Below, piece after piece: positions 54,443-63,877 of a DNA stretch of 64,000 bases (its first letter is position 1; each line of letters starts with the position of its first letter). Both the position numbers and the translations under genes were made by a program. The notes under the pieces are model-generated. The model made no database searches. It was given only the letters and a program-made list of their open reading frames with translations, and had not been told where the DNA came from. The stretch is from positions 105,423 through 169,422 of the forward strand of contig NZ_LOKW01000007.1 of assembly GCF_002211305.1 (NCBI RefSeq). Reading direction: 5' to 3'. The DNA comes from Rhizobium sp. R634 (GTDB lineage: Bacteria > Pseudomonadota > Alphaproteobacteria > Rhizobiales > Rhizobiaceae).

Positions 54443-54544
54443 AGCGCCGTGCGTCCTTTCGGACGCACAAAGGACCCTTTAGCACTTTGAATCCAAGCAT
54501 CGTGCTTTCCGAAAATCGATTCCGATTTTCGGAAAGCACGATGC
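54443..54544. repeat. RIME-like intergenic mosaic element (two palindromes)
   Basis: The 102-base block carries GTGCGTCC-TTTC-GGACGCAC (54449-54468) and then a 22-base perfect inverted repeat with a 4-base loop (54497-54518 and 54523-54544). The length and two-palindrome layout match the rhizobial RIME1 mosaic element. It begins one base after the DUF1330 stop and probably also ends that transcript. Confidence 0.72.
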
Positions 54545-54658
54545 GTTAGGCGGCTTCACATCCCGCAAACTCGCAGCGCGATGGGCCTTCCCGTCGCGCC
54601 GGGATTCGGCTAAGACGGGGCCGATCAGCATCCTGCAAAGCCTTTCGAGGAGCCTGCC

Positions 54659-55639
54659 ATGACCCTTGCCAACCTGCCGCCGCTCGTTACCGTGTTCGGA
54701 GGGTCCGGCTTCGTGGGCAGGCACGTGGTTCGGGCGCTCGCCAAGCGCGGTTATCGCATCCGCGTCGCCGTGCGCCGCCCGGATCTCGCCGGCTTCCTGC
54801 AGCCGCTCGGCAATGTCGGCCAGATTTCCTTCGTTCAGGCGAACCTGCGCTACCGCAGCTCGATCGACCGTGCTGTCGACGGTGCGAGCCACGTCGTCAA
54901 CTGCGTCGGCATTCTGCATGAGACCGGCCGCAACACCTTCGACGCGGTGCAGGAATTCGGCGCTCGGGCGGTTGCCGAGGCGGCCCGCGGCGCCGGCGCC
55001 ACGCTCGCCCATATTTCGGCGATCGGCGCCAATGCGCATTCCGATTCGGACTATGGCCGCACCAAGGGCCGCGCGGAAGCAGCCATTCTCTCCATCAAAC
55101 CCGATGCGGTGATCTTCCGCCCGTCGATCGTCTTCGGACCGGAGGACAGCTTCTTCAACAAGTTTGCCGACATGGCGCGCATGTCGCCGGTCCTGCCGCT
55201 GGTCGGCGGCGGCAAGACGAAGTTCCAGCCGGTCTATGTCGAGGATATCGCCGAGGCCGTCGCCCGCGCCGTTGACGGCAAGGTCGCCGGCGGCAAGATC
55301 TATGAACTCGGTGGGCCCGAAGTGCTGAGCTTCCGCGAATGTCTCGAGATGATGCTGAAAGTGACCTGCCGCAAGAACCCGCTCGTCTCCCTGCCCTTCG
55401 GCATCGCTTCGCTGATCGGCAGCATCGCTTCGCTTGTTCCTTTCATCACGCCGCCGATCACGCCGGACCAGGTGCGCCTTCTCAAGCACGACAACATCGT
55501 CTCGAGGGAAGCCGAGGCGGAAGGCCGCACGCTGAGCGGCCTCGGCATCACGCCAACCATGCCGGCATCGGTGCTTGAGTCCTACCTCGTGCAGTATCGG
55601 CCGCATGGCCAGTATACGGGCTCCGGCAAGGCCGCCTGA
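54659..55639 (+). CDS. NAD(P)-binding NDUFA9-like protein (complex I-associated)
   Basis: 326 residues. VTVFGGSGFVGRHVVRALAKRGYRIRVAVRRP is the Rossmann start; HVVNCVGILHETGRNTF, YGRTKGRAEA (YxxxK-like) and FRPSIVFGPEDSFFNKF follow. The pattern is of the NDUFA9/YbjT family, of which the mitochondrial member is a complex I subunit; in bacteria it may help quinone oxidoreductase assembly. AGGAG precedes the ATG. Confidence 0.85.
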   Translation: MTLANLPPLVTVFGGSGFVGRHVVRALAKRGYRIRVAVRRPDLAGFLQPLGNVGQISFVQANLRYRSSIDRAVDGASHVVNCVGILHETGRNTFDAVQEFGARAVAEAARGAGATLAHISAIGANAHSDSDYGRTKGRAEAAILSIKPDAVIFRPSIVFGPEDSFFNKFADMARMSPVLPLVGGGKTKFQPVYVEDIAEAVARAVDGKVAGGKIYELGGPEVLSFRECLEMMLKVTCRKNPLVSLPFGIASLIGSIASLVPFITPPITPDQVRLLKHDNIVSREAEAEGRTLSGLGITPTMPASVLESYLVQYRPHGQYTGSGKAA

Positions 55640-55664
55640 TCATCATCCCTTGGGTTATTGATAG

Positions 55665-55695
55665 CGCCGTCCGCGCATGCCGCGGGCGGCGTTTT
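55665..55695 (+). terminator. Terminator of the NDUFA9-like gene
   Basis: CGCCGTCCGCG (55665-55675) and CGCGGGCGGCG (55681-55691), one G-U pair, followed by TTTT. Confidence 0.85.
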
Positions 55696-55924
55696 GCCGT
55701 CGGTCGCGGCACGCAAAGCCGGCGCAAGTTTGCGATGTTTTCCTGCCGCCATATTGAGCGGCGTTGCATAAAAGACGCATCGGAAATTTTGTGGAATTAA
55801 CGCCAAATTTAGCAGGAACGTTTATTGCTATTTGTCATTCCACTGACTACCAAACCCGCGCGTCCTCGAAAGGACTCAACGCCTGCGAAAAGCGTGCGGC
55901 AATCACTGTGAAAGGCATTTCTCG

Positions 55925-56077
55925 ATGGGCAAGTCAATCGCGCTCCTGTTTGCGTGTGCGGCGCTGGTTATCCTTGCAGGCTCCTTCGTTGCGCCCGGTT
56001 CGGTCGCGGCTGTGAAGGGCGACTGCTCGCCGGCTTACGGCGTCGATCCTTGCTCTACGGCCTCGATCGCCCATTGA
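55925..56077 (+). CDS. Small exported Cys-containing peptide, 50 residues
   Basis: ATG at 55925 with AAAGG upstream. KSIALLFACAALVILAGSFVA is a clear signal peptide or membrane segment, and the short tail (KGDCSPAYGVDPCSTA) has two cysteines eight residues apart. No family is recognised. Small proteins of this type are often missed. Coding potential is moderate; the signal-like N-terminus and two Cys support it. Confidence 0.55.
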   Translation: MGKSIALLFACAALVILAGSFVAPGSVAAVKGDCSPAYGVDPCSTASIAH

Positions 56078-56317
56078 CGAAAATGCCGGGCTTATCGGCA
56101 TCCTCATAGAGACGAGCAACGGTCGAAGCGCCTGAAAAAGCGCGCTTCCAAATGAATGCTCGATCTTGCCCGCCGCGAGACGGCGGCAGGCATCTGCCTC
56201 TCAATTTTATCCATCTGAAAATCGGCCCCCTACCCCCTCATCGCGTGTCCGTTCGCGAGGCCGCCCCGATATTGCATTCGCGCCTGGGAGCTGCGCGAAT
56301 GCGATGAGAAACCGGTT

Positions 56318-57115
56318 TTAGGGGATCAGGCCGCCGGCGGCCATGCCGAGCAGCAGGACGCCGAGAATGATCCGGTATACGGCAAACAACGTGAACCGGT
56401 TGCTCCTGATATAGGCGAGCAGCCATTTGACGGCGATGAAAGCGACGATCGTGGAGGCGACGAAGGCAATCCCGAGGGACGTCCAGTCTTCGCCGGCCGC
56501 GCCGCCGTCCCTGAAGGTCTTCAGCAGCTCATAGCCGCTCGCGGCATACATTGTGGGGATGCCGACGAGGAAGGCGAATTCCGTGGCCGCGGCGCGATTG
56601 CCCGTGCCTGCCAGCATGGCGACGAAAATCGTGGCGCCGGAGCGCGACGTTCCCGGGAAGATGCCGGCAACGATCTGGGCGATACCGACCAGAATGGCGA
56701 CCAGCCAGGTAATCTCTTTATGGGGTGGCCTGCGTGCGGCAGCCCATTCCGCGAAGATCATCCAGATGCCGCCGATGATCAGAGCCCAGGCGATCGGTGT
56801 CGCCGTCTCCGGCAGCTCGAAGCCAAGCTTCTTGACGACAAGGCCCAGGATTGCGGTGATGAGAAAAGCGACGATCAGCTTGGCGGCATAATCGCGATTC
56901 TGCGGCTCCCGCCAGCCGAGCACGAGATCCACCAGGCGACGCCAATAAATGATGGTGACGGCGAGAATGGCGCCGGCCTGAATGACGATATTGAACATAT
57001 CCGACCGGTGCCCGAGCCATTGCTCCACAATGATGAGGTGGCCGGTGCTCGAGATCGGCAGAAACTCGGTGATCCCCTCTACGATACCGAGGATAATCGC
57101 ATTGATATAGTCCAT
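56318..57115 (-). CDS. uppP: Undecaprenyl-diphosphatase
   Basis: 265 residues, eight membrane helices. ILGIVEGITEFLPISSTGHL (Glu- and Ser-containing first motif) and GIFPGTSRSGATI (second motif with catalytic Arg) are the BacA/UppP signatures. It recycles the C55 lipid carrier for peptidoglycan and O-antigen. Divergent from fzlA-like gene across 260 bases with no distinctive feature. Confidence 0.96.
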   Translation of the reverse strand: MDYINAIILGIVEGITEFLPISSTGHLIIVEQWLGHRSDMFNIVIQAGAILAVTIIYWRRLVDLVLGWREPQNRDYAAKLIVAFLITAILGLVVKKLGFELPETATPIAWALIIGGIWMIFAEWAAARRPPHKEITWLVAILVGIAQIVAGIFPGTSRSGATIFVAMLAGTGNRAAATEFAFLVGIPTMYAASGYELLKTFRDGGAAGEDWTSLGIAFVASTIVAFIAVKWLLAYIRSNRFTLFAVYRIILGVLLLGMAAGGLIP

Positions 57116-57375
57116 AAATTGTCTCCGGTTTAAAGGTCGTTCGGACCGGGCATTTCCCGCTGGAAATGCTCCAGGCTGCGCTTGAGCCGATCAGGCGCTG
57201 CCTCTATCCGCGTGCGTAAGAAGCGTGTTTTATCCCCTCTCAGGTGGTGTGAGATCCGATTCGCTTGTATTGCCCCGGCCAAGCTCCTATAGCTTCAACC
57301 AATGAGTCATGACTAGGGCGCTATAAATGAGCTGCCGCACAGTCCTGTAACAGCAATCATAAAGCACGAGTATCG

Positions 57376-58068
57376 ATGCCCACGCTTTATCACCATCCCA
57401 TGTCATCCGCATCTCGCTTCGTCCGGCTGATCCTGGCGGAATATGGCTATCAGGCGGATCTGATCGAAGAGCAGACATGGGAGAAGCGCCGGGATTTCCT
57501 GGCCCTCAATCCTGCCGGCACACTGCCTGTTTATGTCGACGACAGCATGCGCGCGCTCTGCGGCGCGACCGTCATCTCCGAATATCTGGACGAGACGCAC
57601 GGCGTGTTGAAGCGCGACCGGCGGCTGCTTGCCGAGGACCCTTTCCAGCGGGCGGAGATCCGCCGGCTGACCGAGTGGTTCATGCAGAAGATGGAAAATG
57701 ACGTGACGAAGCCGCTCGCCCGAGAGCGCGTCTATAAGTTGCAGATGACATCCGATCAGGGTGGCGGAGCGCCTGATTCCAAGATTTTGCGCACGGCCCG
57801 CGCGAATATCCGCCAGCATATGCGCTATCTCACCTGGCTCGCCGGCTCGCGCCAGTGGCTGGCGGGAGAGCGAATGAGCTATGCGGATCTTGCCGCCGCC
57901 GCCTCGATCTCGATCCTCGATTACCTCGGCGAGATCGAATGGGCCGACGCGCCTGTCGTCAAGGAATGGTACCAGCGGCTGAAGTCGCGCCCCTCCTTCC
58001 GGCCGATGCTGACGGAGCGCGTGCGCGGCCTGACCCCGGTTTCGCATTATGCCGATCTGGATTTCTGA
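57376..58068 (+). CDS. fzlA: GST-fold protein, probable FzlA
   Basis: 230 residues. TLYHHPMSSASRFVRLILAEYGYQA and ALNPAGTLPVYVD are the thioredoxin-like GST half; GERMSYADLAAAASISILDYLGEI the helical half. Sequence and position before queG match the alphaproteobacterial FzlA, which binds FtsZ and is needed for division. GST activity is usually absent in FzlA. The specific name is an inference. Confidence 0.65.
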   Translation: MPTLYHHPMSSASRFVRLILAEYGYQADLIEEQTWEKRRDFLALNPAGTLPVYVDDSMRALCGATVISEYLDETHGVLKRDRRLLAEDPFQRAEIRRLTEWFMQKMENDVTKPLARERVYKLQMTSDQGGGAPDSKILRTARANIRQHMRYLTWLAGSRQWLAGERMSYADLAAAASISILDYLGEIEWADAPVVKEWYQRLKSRPSFRPMLTERVRGLTPVSHYADLDF

Positions 58069-58080
58069 CGAGGGCGCTTC

Positions 58081-59232
58081 ATGCCCGACAATGATGATAA
58101 AGAGCGCCGCCGCCGCGACAATTTGACCGAGTTCGTCAGAGCGGAATCTGCCGCCAAGGGCTTCGATCTCTGCCGCATCACGCGTCCGGACGCAATTCCG
58201 CAAGCCAAGGAACGTCTCGGCGAGTTCATCGACGCCGGGCGCCACGGGACGATGGACTGGATGGCGGAGACGCGCGACCGGCGCGGCGACCCCCGCACAC
58301 TCTGGAGCGAGGTTCGCTCCGTCGTCGTCTTCGGCCTCAATTACGCGCCGGACGAAGATCCGCGCGGCATCCTCGGCAAGCCTGATAAAGCGGCGATATC
58401 GGTTTATGCTCGCAATCGCGATTATCATGACGTCATCAAGGGCCGCCTGAAGGAGATCGCCACGCGTTTTGCGGCGCGGGCGGGCGCCGATGTGAAAGTC
58501 TTCGTCGATACCGCGCCCGTCATGGAAAAGCCGCTGGCGGCGGCCGCCGGCCTCGGCTGGCAGGGCAAACACACCAATCTCGTCAGCCGCACGTACGGCT
58601 CCTGGCTGTTTCTCGGCAGCATGTTCACCACCGCCGATCTCGCCGTCGACGCACCCGAGATCGATCATTGCGGTTCCTGCCGCGCCTGTCTCGACATCTG
58701 CCCGACTGCCGCCTTCCCGGCGCCCTACCAGATCGATGCGCGCCGCTGCATCTCCTATCTCACCATCGAGCACAAGGGACCGATCGATCCCGATCTCCGG
58801 CCGCTGATCGGCAACCGCATCTATGGCTGCGACGATTGTCTTGCCGCCTGTCCCTGGAACAAGTTCGCCAGCGCCGCTTCGGAGATGAAGCTGAAGGCGA
58901 GAGAGGATCTGCAGGAACCGTCGGTCGCCGTTCTGCTGACCCTCGATGATCCCGCGTTCCGCAGCTTCTTCAGTGGCTCGCCGGTGAAACGGATCGGCCG
59001 CGACCGCTTCATCCGCAACGTGCTGATCGCCGCCGGTAATTCCGGCGAGAGAACGCTGATCCCGCAATGTCGCATGCTCGCCGGTGATGCCTCGCCGGTG
59101 GTGCGGGGGATGGCGGTGTGGGCGCTTTCGCGGCTGATGGAGGCTGGCGAATTTTCGTCCTTTGCCGCACAAAGGGCTGAGGAGAGCGATGACGACGTGT
59201 TGAACGAATGGCGGCTGGCGGGAGTGGGCTGA
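58081..59232 (+). CDS. queG: Epoxyqueuosine reductase
   Basis: 383 residues. Reduces epoxyqueuosine to queuosine in tRNA, with cobalamin and two 4Fe-4S clusters. [19 protein letters not shown] and [15 protein letters not shown] are the two ferredoxin-like motifs; [12 protein letters not shown] is near the start and [11 protein letters not shown] in the middle. Overlaps the next gene as TGATG. Confidence 0.96.
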   Translation: MPDNDDKERRRRDNLTEFVRAESAAKGFDLCRITRPDAIPQAKERLGEFIDAGRHGTMDWMAETRDRRGDPRTLWSEVRSVVVFGLNYAPDEDPRGILGKPDKAAISVYARNRDYHDVIKGRLKEIATRFAARAGADVKVFVDTAPVMEKPLAAAAGLGWQGKHTNLVSRTYGSWLFLGSMFTTADLAVDAPEIDHCGSCRACLDICPTAAFPAPYQIDARRCISYLTIEHKGPIDPDLRPLIGNRIYGCDDCLAACPWNKFASAASEMKLKAREDLQEPSVAVLLTLDDPAFRSFFSGSPVKRIGRDRFIRNVLIAAGNSGERTLIPQCRMLAGDASPVVRGMAVWALSRLMEAGEFSSFAAQRAEESDDDVLNEWRLAGVG

Positions 59233-60101
59233 TGCATGTGATGATTTTTGGCTGCGGTTATTCCGGCATGGCGATCGCCAAGGCCTTCGCTGGTGAGAAT
59301 GTGCGCGTGTCCGGCACGACGCGCTCGGCGGAAAAGATCGAAGCGCTCCGCCGCGCCGGCATCGAAGCATTCCTGTTCGACGGCGAAACCATGGAAGACC
59401 GGCTCGTCGAAGCCTTGGCTGATGTCACCCATCTCGTGCAGTCGATCGCCCCGGGGAAGGCCGATCCGCTGCTGCGGCTGTTTGGCGAAAACGGCGCAAG
59501 CCTGCCACCCGGGCTTGAATGGATCGGTTATCTCTCGACCGTCGGCGTCTATGGCGATCACAAGGGCGCATGGATCGACGAGGAAACGCCATGCGTTCCC
59601 GTCTCCGGGCGATCGAAGGAGCGGCTCGAAGCGGAAGAGGGCTGGCTGGCAATGGGCCGGGAGCGCGGCGTACCGGCGGCGGTGCTGCGTCTTTCCGGCA
59701 TTTACGGACCGGGCCGCAATGCCTTCTGCAATCTGGAAAAGGGCACGGCGCGGCGGCTGATCAAGAAGGACCAGGTCTTCAACCGCATCCGTGTCGAGGA
59801 TATCGGCGCGGCGACGCGCTTCCTGTCGGACCAGCGCCTCGGCGGCATCTACAATATCACCGACGATCGCCCTGGTCCGCCGCAGGATGTGATCGTTGAG
59901 GCGGCGCGACTGATGGGCGTCGAACCGCCGCCGGAGCAGGCGTTTGAGACCGCCGAGCTGACGCCGATGGCGCGCTCCTTCTACGGCGAAAACAAGCGGG
60001 TTTCAAATGCGAAACTCAAGGCCGCCGGCTTCGAATTCTCCTTCCCGAACTATCCGATGTCGCTTGCGCAATTGTGGCAGGACGGCTGCTGGCGGGGTTA
60101 G
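59232..60101 (+). CDS. NAD-dependent epimerase-like protein, YeeZ type
   Basis: 289 residues. HVMIFGCGYSGMAIAKAFAGENVRVSGTTRS is a Rossmann motif of the YeeZ-like group (GxGxxG changed to GCGYSG), with LSTVGVYGDHKGAWIDE and LRLSGIYGPGRNAF later. Substrate unknown. Coupled to queG by TGATG. Confidence 0.83.
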   Translation: MHVMIFGCGYSGMAIAKAFAGENVRVSGTTRSAEKIEALRRAGIEAFLFDGETMEDRLVEALADVTHLVQSIAPGKADPLLRLFGENGASLPPGLEWIGYLSTVGVYGDHKGAWIDEETPCVPVSGRSKERLEAEEGWLAMGRERGVPAAVLRLSGIYGPGRNAFCNLEKGTARRLIKKDQVFNRIRVEDIGAATRFLSDQRLGGIYNITDDRPGPPQDVIVEAARLMGVEPPPEQAFETAELTPMARSFYGENKRVSNAKLKAAGFEFSFPNYPMSLAQLWQDGCWRG

Positions 60102-60508
60102 AGCCCAAGCGTTTCATATAACCAACATCAGCAACCAAAATGAGTAGGAAATACCTACTTTCCCCATTTGGCGGGACGATTTTGGCCGTATATTATGGTT
60201 AACGGCCTTTAAATTTGCGCAAATGTGGCAGAAAATATGGCGAAGCCGGAAAAAAATTTTCGCGATTTTTGTGAACGCGGGGACGTTAACCGCTCCACTG
60301 AAAAATTCGTTCGGATTTTAACTGATTTCACAGCGTTTTTTCTGGCGCAACGATCACTGCCCGCTTCCGAAATTCCGTCACCATGCTCACGAATGTTACA
60401 TCTTGTAACATTCCGTGATCCCACGCGGCACTTTTTCGCCACTTTTTCACAGATTTAAGCCCCGCCGCCTGCAAGGGCGTGAGTTCAATAGTTGAGGGAT
60501 ACTCTGTT
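60102..60508. other. 407-base AT-rich gap before the RlpA-like gene
   Basis: The left part is AT-rich with no credible gene; two 77-codon frames that overlap on opposite strands here have no family resemblance and I reject them. The right part holds the palindrome at 60388-60419. The RlpA-like promoter is probably in this gap. Confidence 0.6.
60388..60419. promoter_or_regulatory. Palindromic candidate operator upstream of the RlpA-like gene
   Basis: AATGTTACA (60393-60401), TCT, TGTAACATT (60405-60413) is a perfect 9-base palindrome, extended by TCACG/CGTGA with a one-base bulge. It lies 90 bases before the RlpA-like start and has the size of a dimer-binding site. Confidence 0.5.
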
Positions 60509-60871
60509 TTGAAGAAAATACGTCGTTCTATTATCGCTGCCGTAACTATTGTAGCCGTCTCTTGCCTGCTTCCGGCCGAGAGTTTTGCTGGAAATGGCTG
60601 CGGCGGTGCTTCATGGTACGCACTTCGCTCCAAAACTGCTTCCGGAGAACGTATGAACCCTGCGATCTTGACTGCCGCACATCGTTCGCTCGCATTCGGC
60701 ACCAAGGTCAAGGTCACCAACCGCAACAATGGTCGCACCGTCGTCGTTCGCATCAACGATCGCGGTCCGTTCATCCGGGGACGCGTGCTCGACCTGTCGC
60801 GGGCTGCCGCGCAGAATATCGGCATGGTGAGCTCGGGCACTGCGAAGGTCTGCTACCAGGTCGTCAGCTGA
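60509..60871 (+). CDS. RlpA-like double-psi beta-barrel exported protein
   Basis: 120 residues from a TTG start at 60509, giving a signal peptide ([25 protein letters not shown]); the frame is open to a GTG at 60479. The rest is the DPBB fold of RlpA ([52 protein letters not shown]). RlpA cleaves naked glycan strands at the septum; the catalytic Asp/His pattern is partly present. Too short for the SPOR domain of E. coli RlpA. Confidence 0.82.
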   Translation: MKKIRRSIIAAVTIVAVSCLLPAESFAGNGCGGASWYALRSKTASGERMNPAILTAAHRSLAFGTKVKVTNRNNGRTVVVRINDRGPFIRGRVLDLSRAAAQNIGMVSSGTAKVCYQVVS

Positions 60872-61014
60872 GGCTGAAGGCTGCGCCGCCAACGGCGCTT
60901 GCTCTTGCCGCCAATCGCGGTTACCACGCGGTTGAGACTTGTGCACAATCCGCCCCGCGCCCATCACGTCTGCGCGCGGATCGTTCACACGCCACGGCAA
61001 TAGGAGACATGTGA

Positions 61015-62304
61015 ATGCGTCTGGGCGGCCGCCTCGAAGGGGCGATTTCTGTGCTCGCGGACATCGATGCCCGCAAGCGACCCGTCGCCGACGCGCTCAA
61101 GGACTGGGGCCTCGCGCATCGCTTCGCCGGCTCCGGCGACCGCGCCGCGATCGGCAACATCGTCTATGACGCGCTGCGCATGCGGCTTTCCCATGCCTGG
61201 CTCATGAATGACGACAGCGCCTCTGCCATCGCCCATGCTGTCATGTTCCGACAATGGGGCTTCACACCAGCCAGCCTTGCCGCCGAACTCGCTGACGACA
61301 AATTTGCGCCGGCGCCGCTTTCGCCTGACGCCATCGCGGCTTTTCAAAGCCGCTTGCTCGACGATGCACTCCCGCATGTGCAGGGCGATATTCCGGAATG
61401 GGTCCAATCCTCCTTCCAAAAGGCCTTCGGTGAAGGCTGGCTTGCCGAGGCACAGGCGCTCGCCGCCCGCCCGACGCTCGATCTGCGCGCCAACATCCTG
61501 AAAGCCTCCCGCGACAAGGCCGTCAACGCGCTCGAAAGAGCCGGCGCGCATGCTGCGAAGATCGCCCGCTACGGCATCCGGATTGCCGCAGGCGAAGGCG
61601 CTTCGCGTCTTCCCAACGTGACTGCCGAGCTTTCGTTCCAAAAAGGCTGGTTCGAAGTCCAGGACGAGGGATCGCAGATCGTCGCCGATCTGGTGCTGGC
61701 ACGGGATGGCGAACAGATCCTCGATTATTGCGCCGGCGGCGGCGGCAAGACGCTCGCCATGGCGGCCGCCATGCAGAACAAGGGGCAGGTTCACGCCTAC
61801 GACGCCGACCGTAAGCGGCTGGCGCCGATCATCGAGCGGCTGAAGCGGGCAGGCACCCGCAATGTCCAGGTGCATGACGACGTCAAAGCACTCTCCGGCC
61901 TTTCCGGACGCTGCGACAAGGTGCTGGTCGATGCGCCCTGCACCGGCACCGGCACATGGCGGCGGCGCCCCGATACCAAATGGCGGTTGACGGCAAAGAA
62001 CCTCGACGAGCGCACCTCCCAGCAGCAGGACGCGCTGGCGCAGGCAAGCGGTTTCGTCAAGCCGGGCGGCGAACTGATCTACGTCACCTGCTCGGTATTG
62101 CCTCAGGAAAATGAAGAGCAGGTGCGCCGCTTCACCGCCGGCAATCCCGATTTCCAGATTGTCAGCGCGCTGCCCGCTTGGGACGGCCTGTTCGGCAAGA
62201 ACGCGCCCCGCCCGCACTCCTCCGACGGCCTTTCGGTGACGCTGACGCCCGCCTCTACCGATACGGACGGCTTCTTCTTCTGCCGCATGCAGCGGAAGGG
62301 CTGA
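61015..62304 (+). CDS. rsmB: 16S rRNA m5C methyltransferase of the RsmB/NOP family
   Basis: 429 residues. N-terminal helical NusB-like domain (KRPVADALKDWGLAHRFAGSGDRAAIGNIVYDALR), then the methyltransferase: LDYCAGGGGKTLAMAAAM (SAM), VDAPCTGTGTWRRRPDTKW (catalytic Cys) and LIYVTCSVLPQENE (second Cys). RsmB in E. coli modifies C967. Start after AGGAG. Confidence 0.9.
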   Translation: MRLGGRLEGAISVLADIDARKRPVADALKDWGLAHRFAGSGDRAAIGNIVYDALRMRLSHAWLMNDDSASAIAHAVMFRQWGFTPASLAAELADDKFAPAPLSPDAIAAFQSRLLDDALPHVQGDIPEWVQSSFQKAFGEGWLAEAQALAARPTLDLRANILKASRDKAVNALERAGAHAAKIARYGIRIAAGEGASRLPNVTAELSFQKGWFEVQDEGSQIVADLVLARDGEQILDYCAGGGGKTLAMAAAMQNKGQVHAYDADRKRLAPIIERLKRAGTRNVQVHDDVKALSGLSGRCDKVLVDAPCTGTGTWRRRPDTKWRLTAKNLDERTSQQQDALAQASGFVKPGGELIYVTCSVLPQENEEQVRRFTAGNPDFQIVSALPAWDGLFGKNAPRPHSSDGLSVTLTPASTDTDGFFFCRMQRKG

Positions 62305-62398
62305 CGCCGTTTGGCGAATGCCGGGATGGCGGCGCGAGTACCGCTGATTTCCTGGGCCGGCACCCTTCAAACAGGCGGTTTGGAAGCGGCCTCATATC

Positions 62399-62415
62399 CT
62401 TAAAATCATTCCAAA
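62399..62415. promoter_or_regulatory. Candidate iron-control (Irr/ICE-like) box
   Basis: On the minus strand TTTGGAATGATTTTAAG resembles the ICE palindrome TTTAGAA-N3-TTCTAAA at 11 of 14 positions. It lies 81 bases before the imelysin gene, which is iron-linked in other bacteria. The match is imperfect and is offered only as a lead. Confidence 0.3.
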
Positions 62416-62495
62416 CTAGAGCATTTGACACCAGTTTGCTTTTGCGCGAAGAGACTGAGCCCCATTAGACGGAATATCCGTCACAGGAGAGGATC

Positions 62496-63773
62496 ATGAC
62501 GCTTAACCGCAAATTCCGCGCAGCCGTGCTGGCGATTGCCCCCGCAGCACTGCTCGCCCTTCCCGCGCAGGCCGAGACCGATGCTGCCGCCGTGGTGAAA
62601 CACTATGCCGAGGTGGCGCACGCCAAATACGAGGATTCGCTGACCACGGCGAAAGCGCTCGACGCTGCCATCGACGCGTTCCTGAAGGCGCCGACCGACG
62701 AAACGCTGAAGGCCGCCAGGGATGCCTGGATCAAGGCGCGCGTTCCCTATCAGCAGACGGAAGTCTATCGCTTCGGCAATCCGATTGTCGACGATTGGGA
62801 AGGCAAGGTCAACGCATGGCCTCTCGATGAAGGCCTGATCGATTATGTCGATACCTCCTACGGCACTGAGAGCGACGAGAATTCGCTCTATGTGGCCAAT
62901 GTCATTGCCAACAAGACGATCAAGATCGACGGCAAGGATGTCGACGCCTCGAAGCTGACGCCGGAATTCCTCTCCGGCACGCTGCAGGAAGCCGGCGGCA
63001 TCGAAGCCAATGTGGCGACGGGCTATCACGCGATCGAATTCCTGCTCTGGGGCCAGGATCTGAACGGCACCGGTCCCGGCGCCGGCAACCGCCCGGCAAC
63101 GGATTACGACCTCAAGAATTGCACGCACGGCAATTGCGACCGCCGCGCCGAATATCTGAAATCCGCATCCACCCTGCTCGTTTCCGACCTGCAGGAAATG
63201 ACCGACAACTGGAAGCCGGACGGGGCAGCGACGAAGAACGTCGAAGCCGATCCGAAGGCCGGCCTCGTCGCGATCCTGACGGGCATGGGCTCGCTCTCCT
63301 ATGGCGAGCTTGCCGGCGAGCGCATGAAGCTCGGCCTGCTGCTGCACGATCCCGAGGAAGAGCATGATTGCTTCTCCGACAACACCTACAACTCGCATCT
63401 GAACGACGCGATCGGCATTGCCGCCGCCTATACCGGAAACTACACCCGCGTCGACGGCACCAAGTTCAGCGGCCCGTCGCTGCACGATCTCGTTGCCGCC
63501 AAGGACAAGGCGCTCGATGCCGAGATGGAAGGCAAGCTCAACAAAACGCTCGATGCCATGAACGCCATGGCCAAGCGCGGCGAGACGGTCGAGAAGTACG
63601 ACCAGATGATCGGCGAGGGCAACAAGGAAGGCAACGCCGTCGTCCAGGCAGCCATCGACGGGCTGATCGACCAGACGAAATCGGTACAGCGCGTTATTGC
63701 CGCACTCGATCTCGGCACGGTTCAGCTTGAAGGTTCCGACAGCTTGGATAATCCTAACGCCGTCTTCAAATAA
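62496..63773 (+). CDS. Imelysin-family (peptidase M75/IrpA-like) exported iron-related protein
   Basis: 425 residues. Signal peptide KFRAAVLAIAPAALLALPAQA. GYHAIEFLLWGQDLN carries the imelysin GxHxxE motif; the two domains have internal similarity (AWPLDEGLIDYV, GSLSYGELAGERMKLGLLLHDPEEEHDCFSDNT). Imelysins bind iron and are often Irr/RirA- or Fur-controlled; a protease role is doubtful. The usual redox partner genes, if any, lie beyond the window. Confidence 0.88.
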   Translation: MTLNRKFRAAVLAIAPAALLALPAQAETDAAAVVKHYAEVAHAKYEDSLTTAKALDAAIDAFLKAPTDETLKAARDAWIKARVPYQQTEVYRFGNPIVDDWEGKVNAWPLDEGLIDYVDTSYGTESDENSLYVANVIANKTIKIDGKDVDASKLTPEFLSGTLQEAGGIEANVATGYHAIEFLLWGQDLNGTGPGAGNRPATDYDLKNCTHGNCDRRAEYLKSASTLLVSDLQEMTDNWKPDGAATKNVEADPKAGLVAILTGMGSLSYGELAGERMKLGLLLHDPEEEHDCFSDNTYNSHLNDAIGIAAAYTGNYTRVDGTKFSGPSLHDLVAAKDKALDAEMEGKLNKTLDAMNAMAKRGETVEKYDQMIGEGNKEGNAVVQAAIDGLIDQTKSVQRVIAALDLGTVQLEGSDSLDNPNAVFK

Positions 63774-63781
63774 GCAAAAAG

Positions 63782-63807
63782 GCGGGCCGCTCCATTGGGG
63801 CGGCCCG
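63782..63807. terminator. GC hairpin after the imelysin gene
   Basis: CGGGCCGCTCC (63783-63793), ATT, GGGGCGGCCCG (63797-63807) form an 11-bp stem with one G-U. The A run before it would be a T run for minus-strand transcripts, so it may work in both directions. Confidence 0.65.
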
Positions 63808-63877
63808 AACCCTGAAATGCCATCTATTGCCTCCCTTGTATCTGCACGTTAGAGATTTTGTGCGATGGAAGCCATTG

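Larger units (their letters stand above)
55640..56317. other. 678-base gap with a small secreted-peptide ORF
   Basis: It contains the terminator at 55665-55695 and a 50-residue ORF at 55925-56077. Between 55700 and 55920 the DNA is AT-rich (TTTGTGGAATTAACGCC...) and likely holds the promoter of that ORF. From 56080 to 56317 I see nothing supported. Confidence 0.6.

Noticed and set aside
60209..60458. Two overlapping opposite-strand frames of 77 codons.
   Set aside because: No recognisable domains, poor ribosome sites, and both seem by-products of AT-rich DNA.
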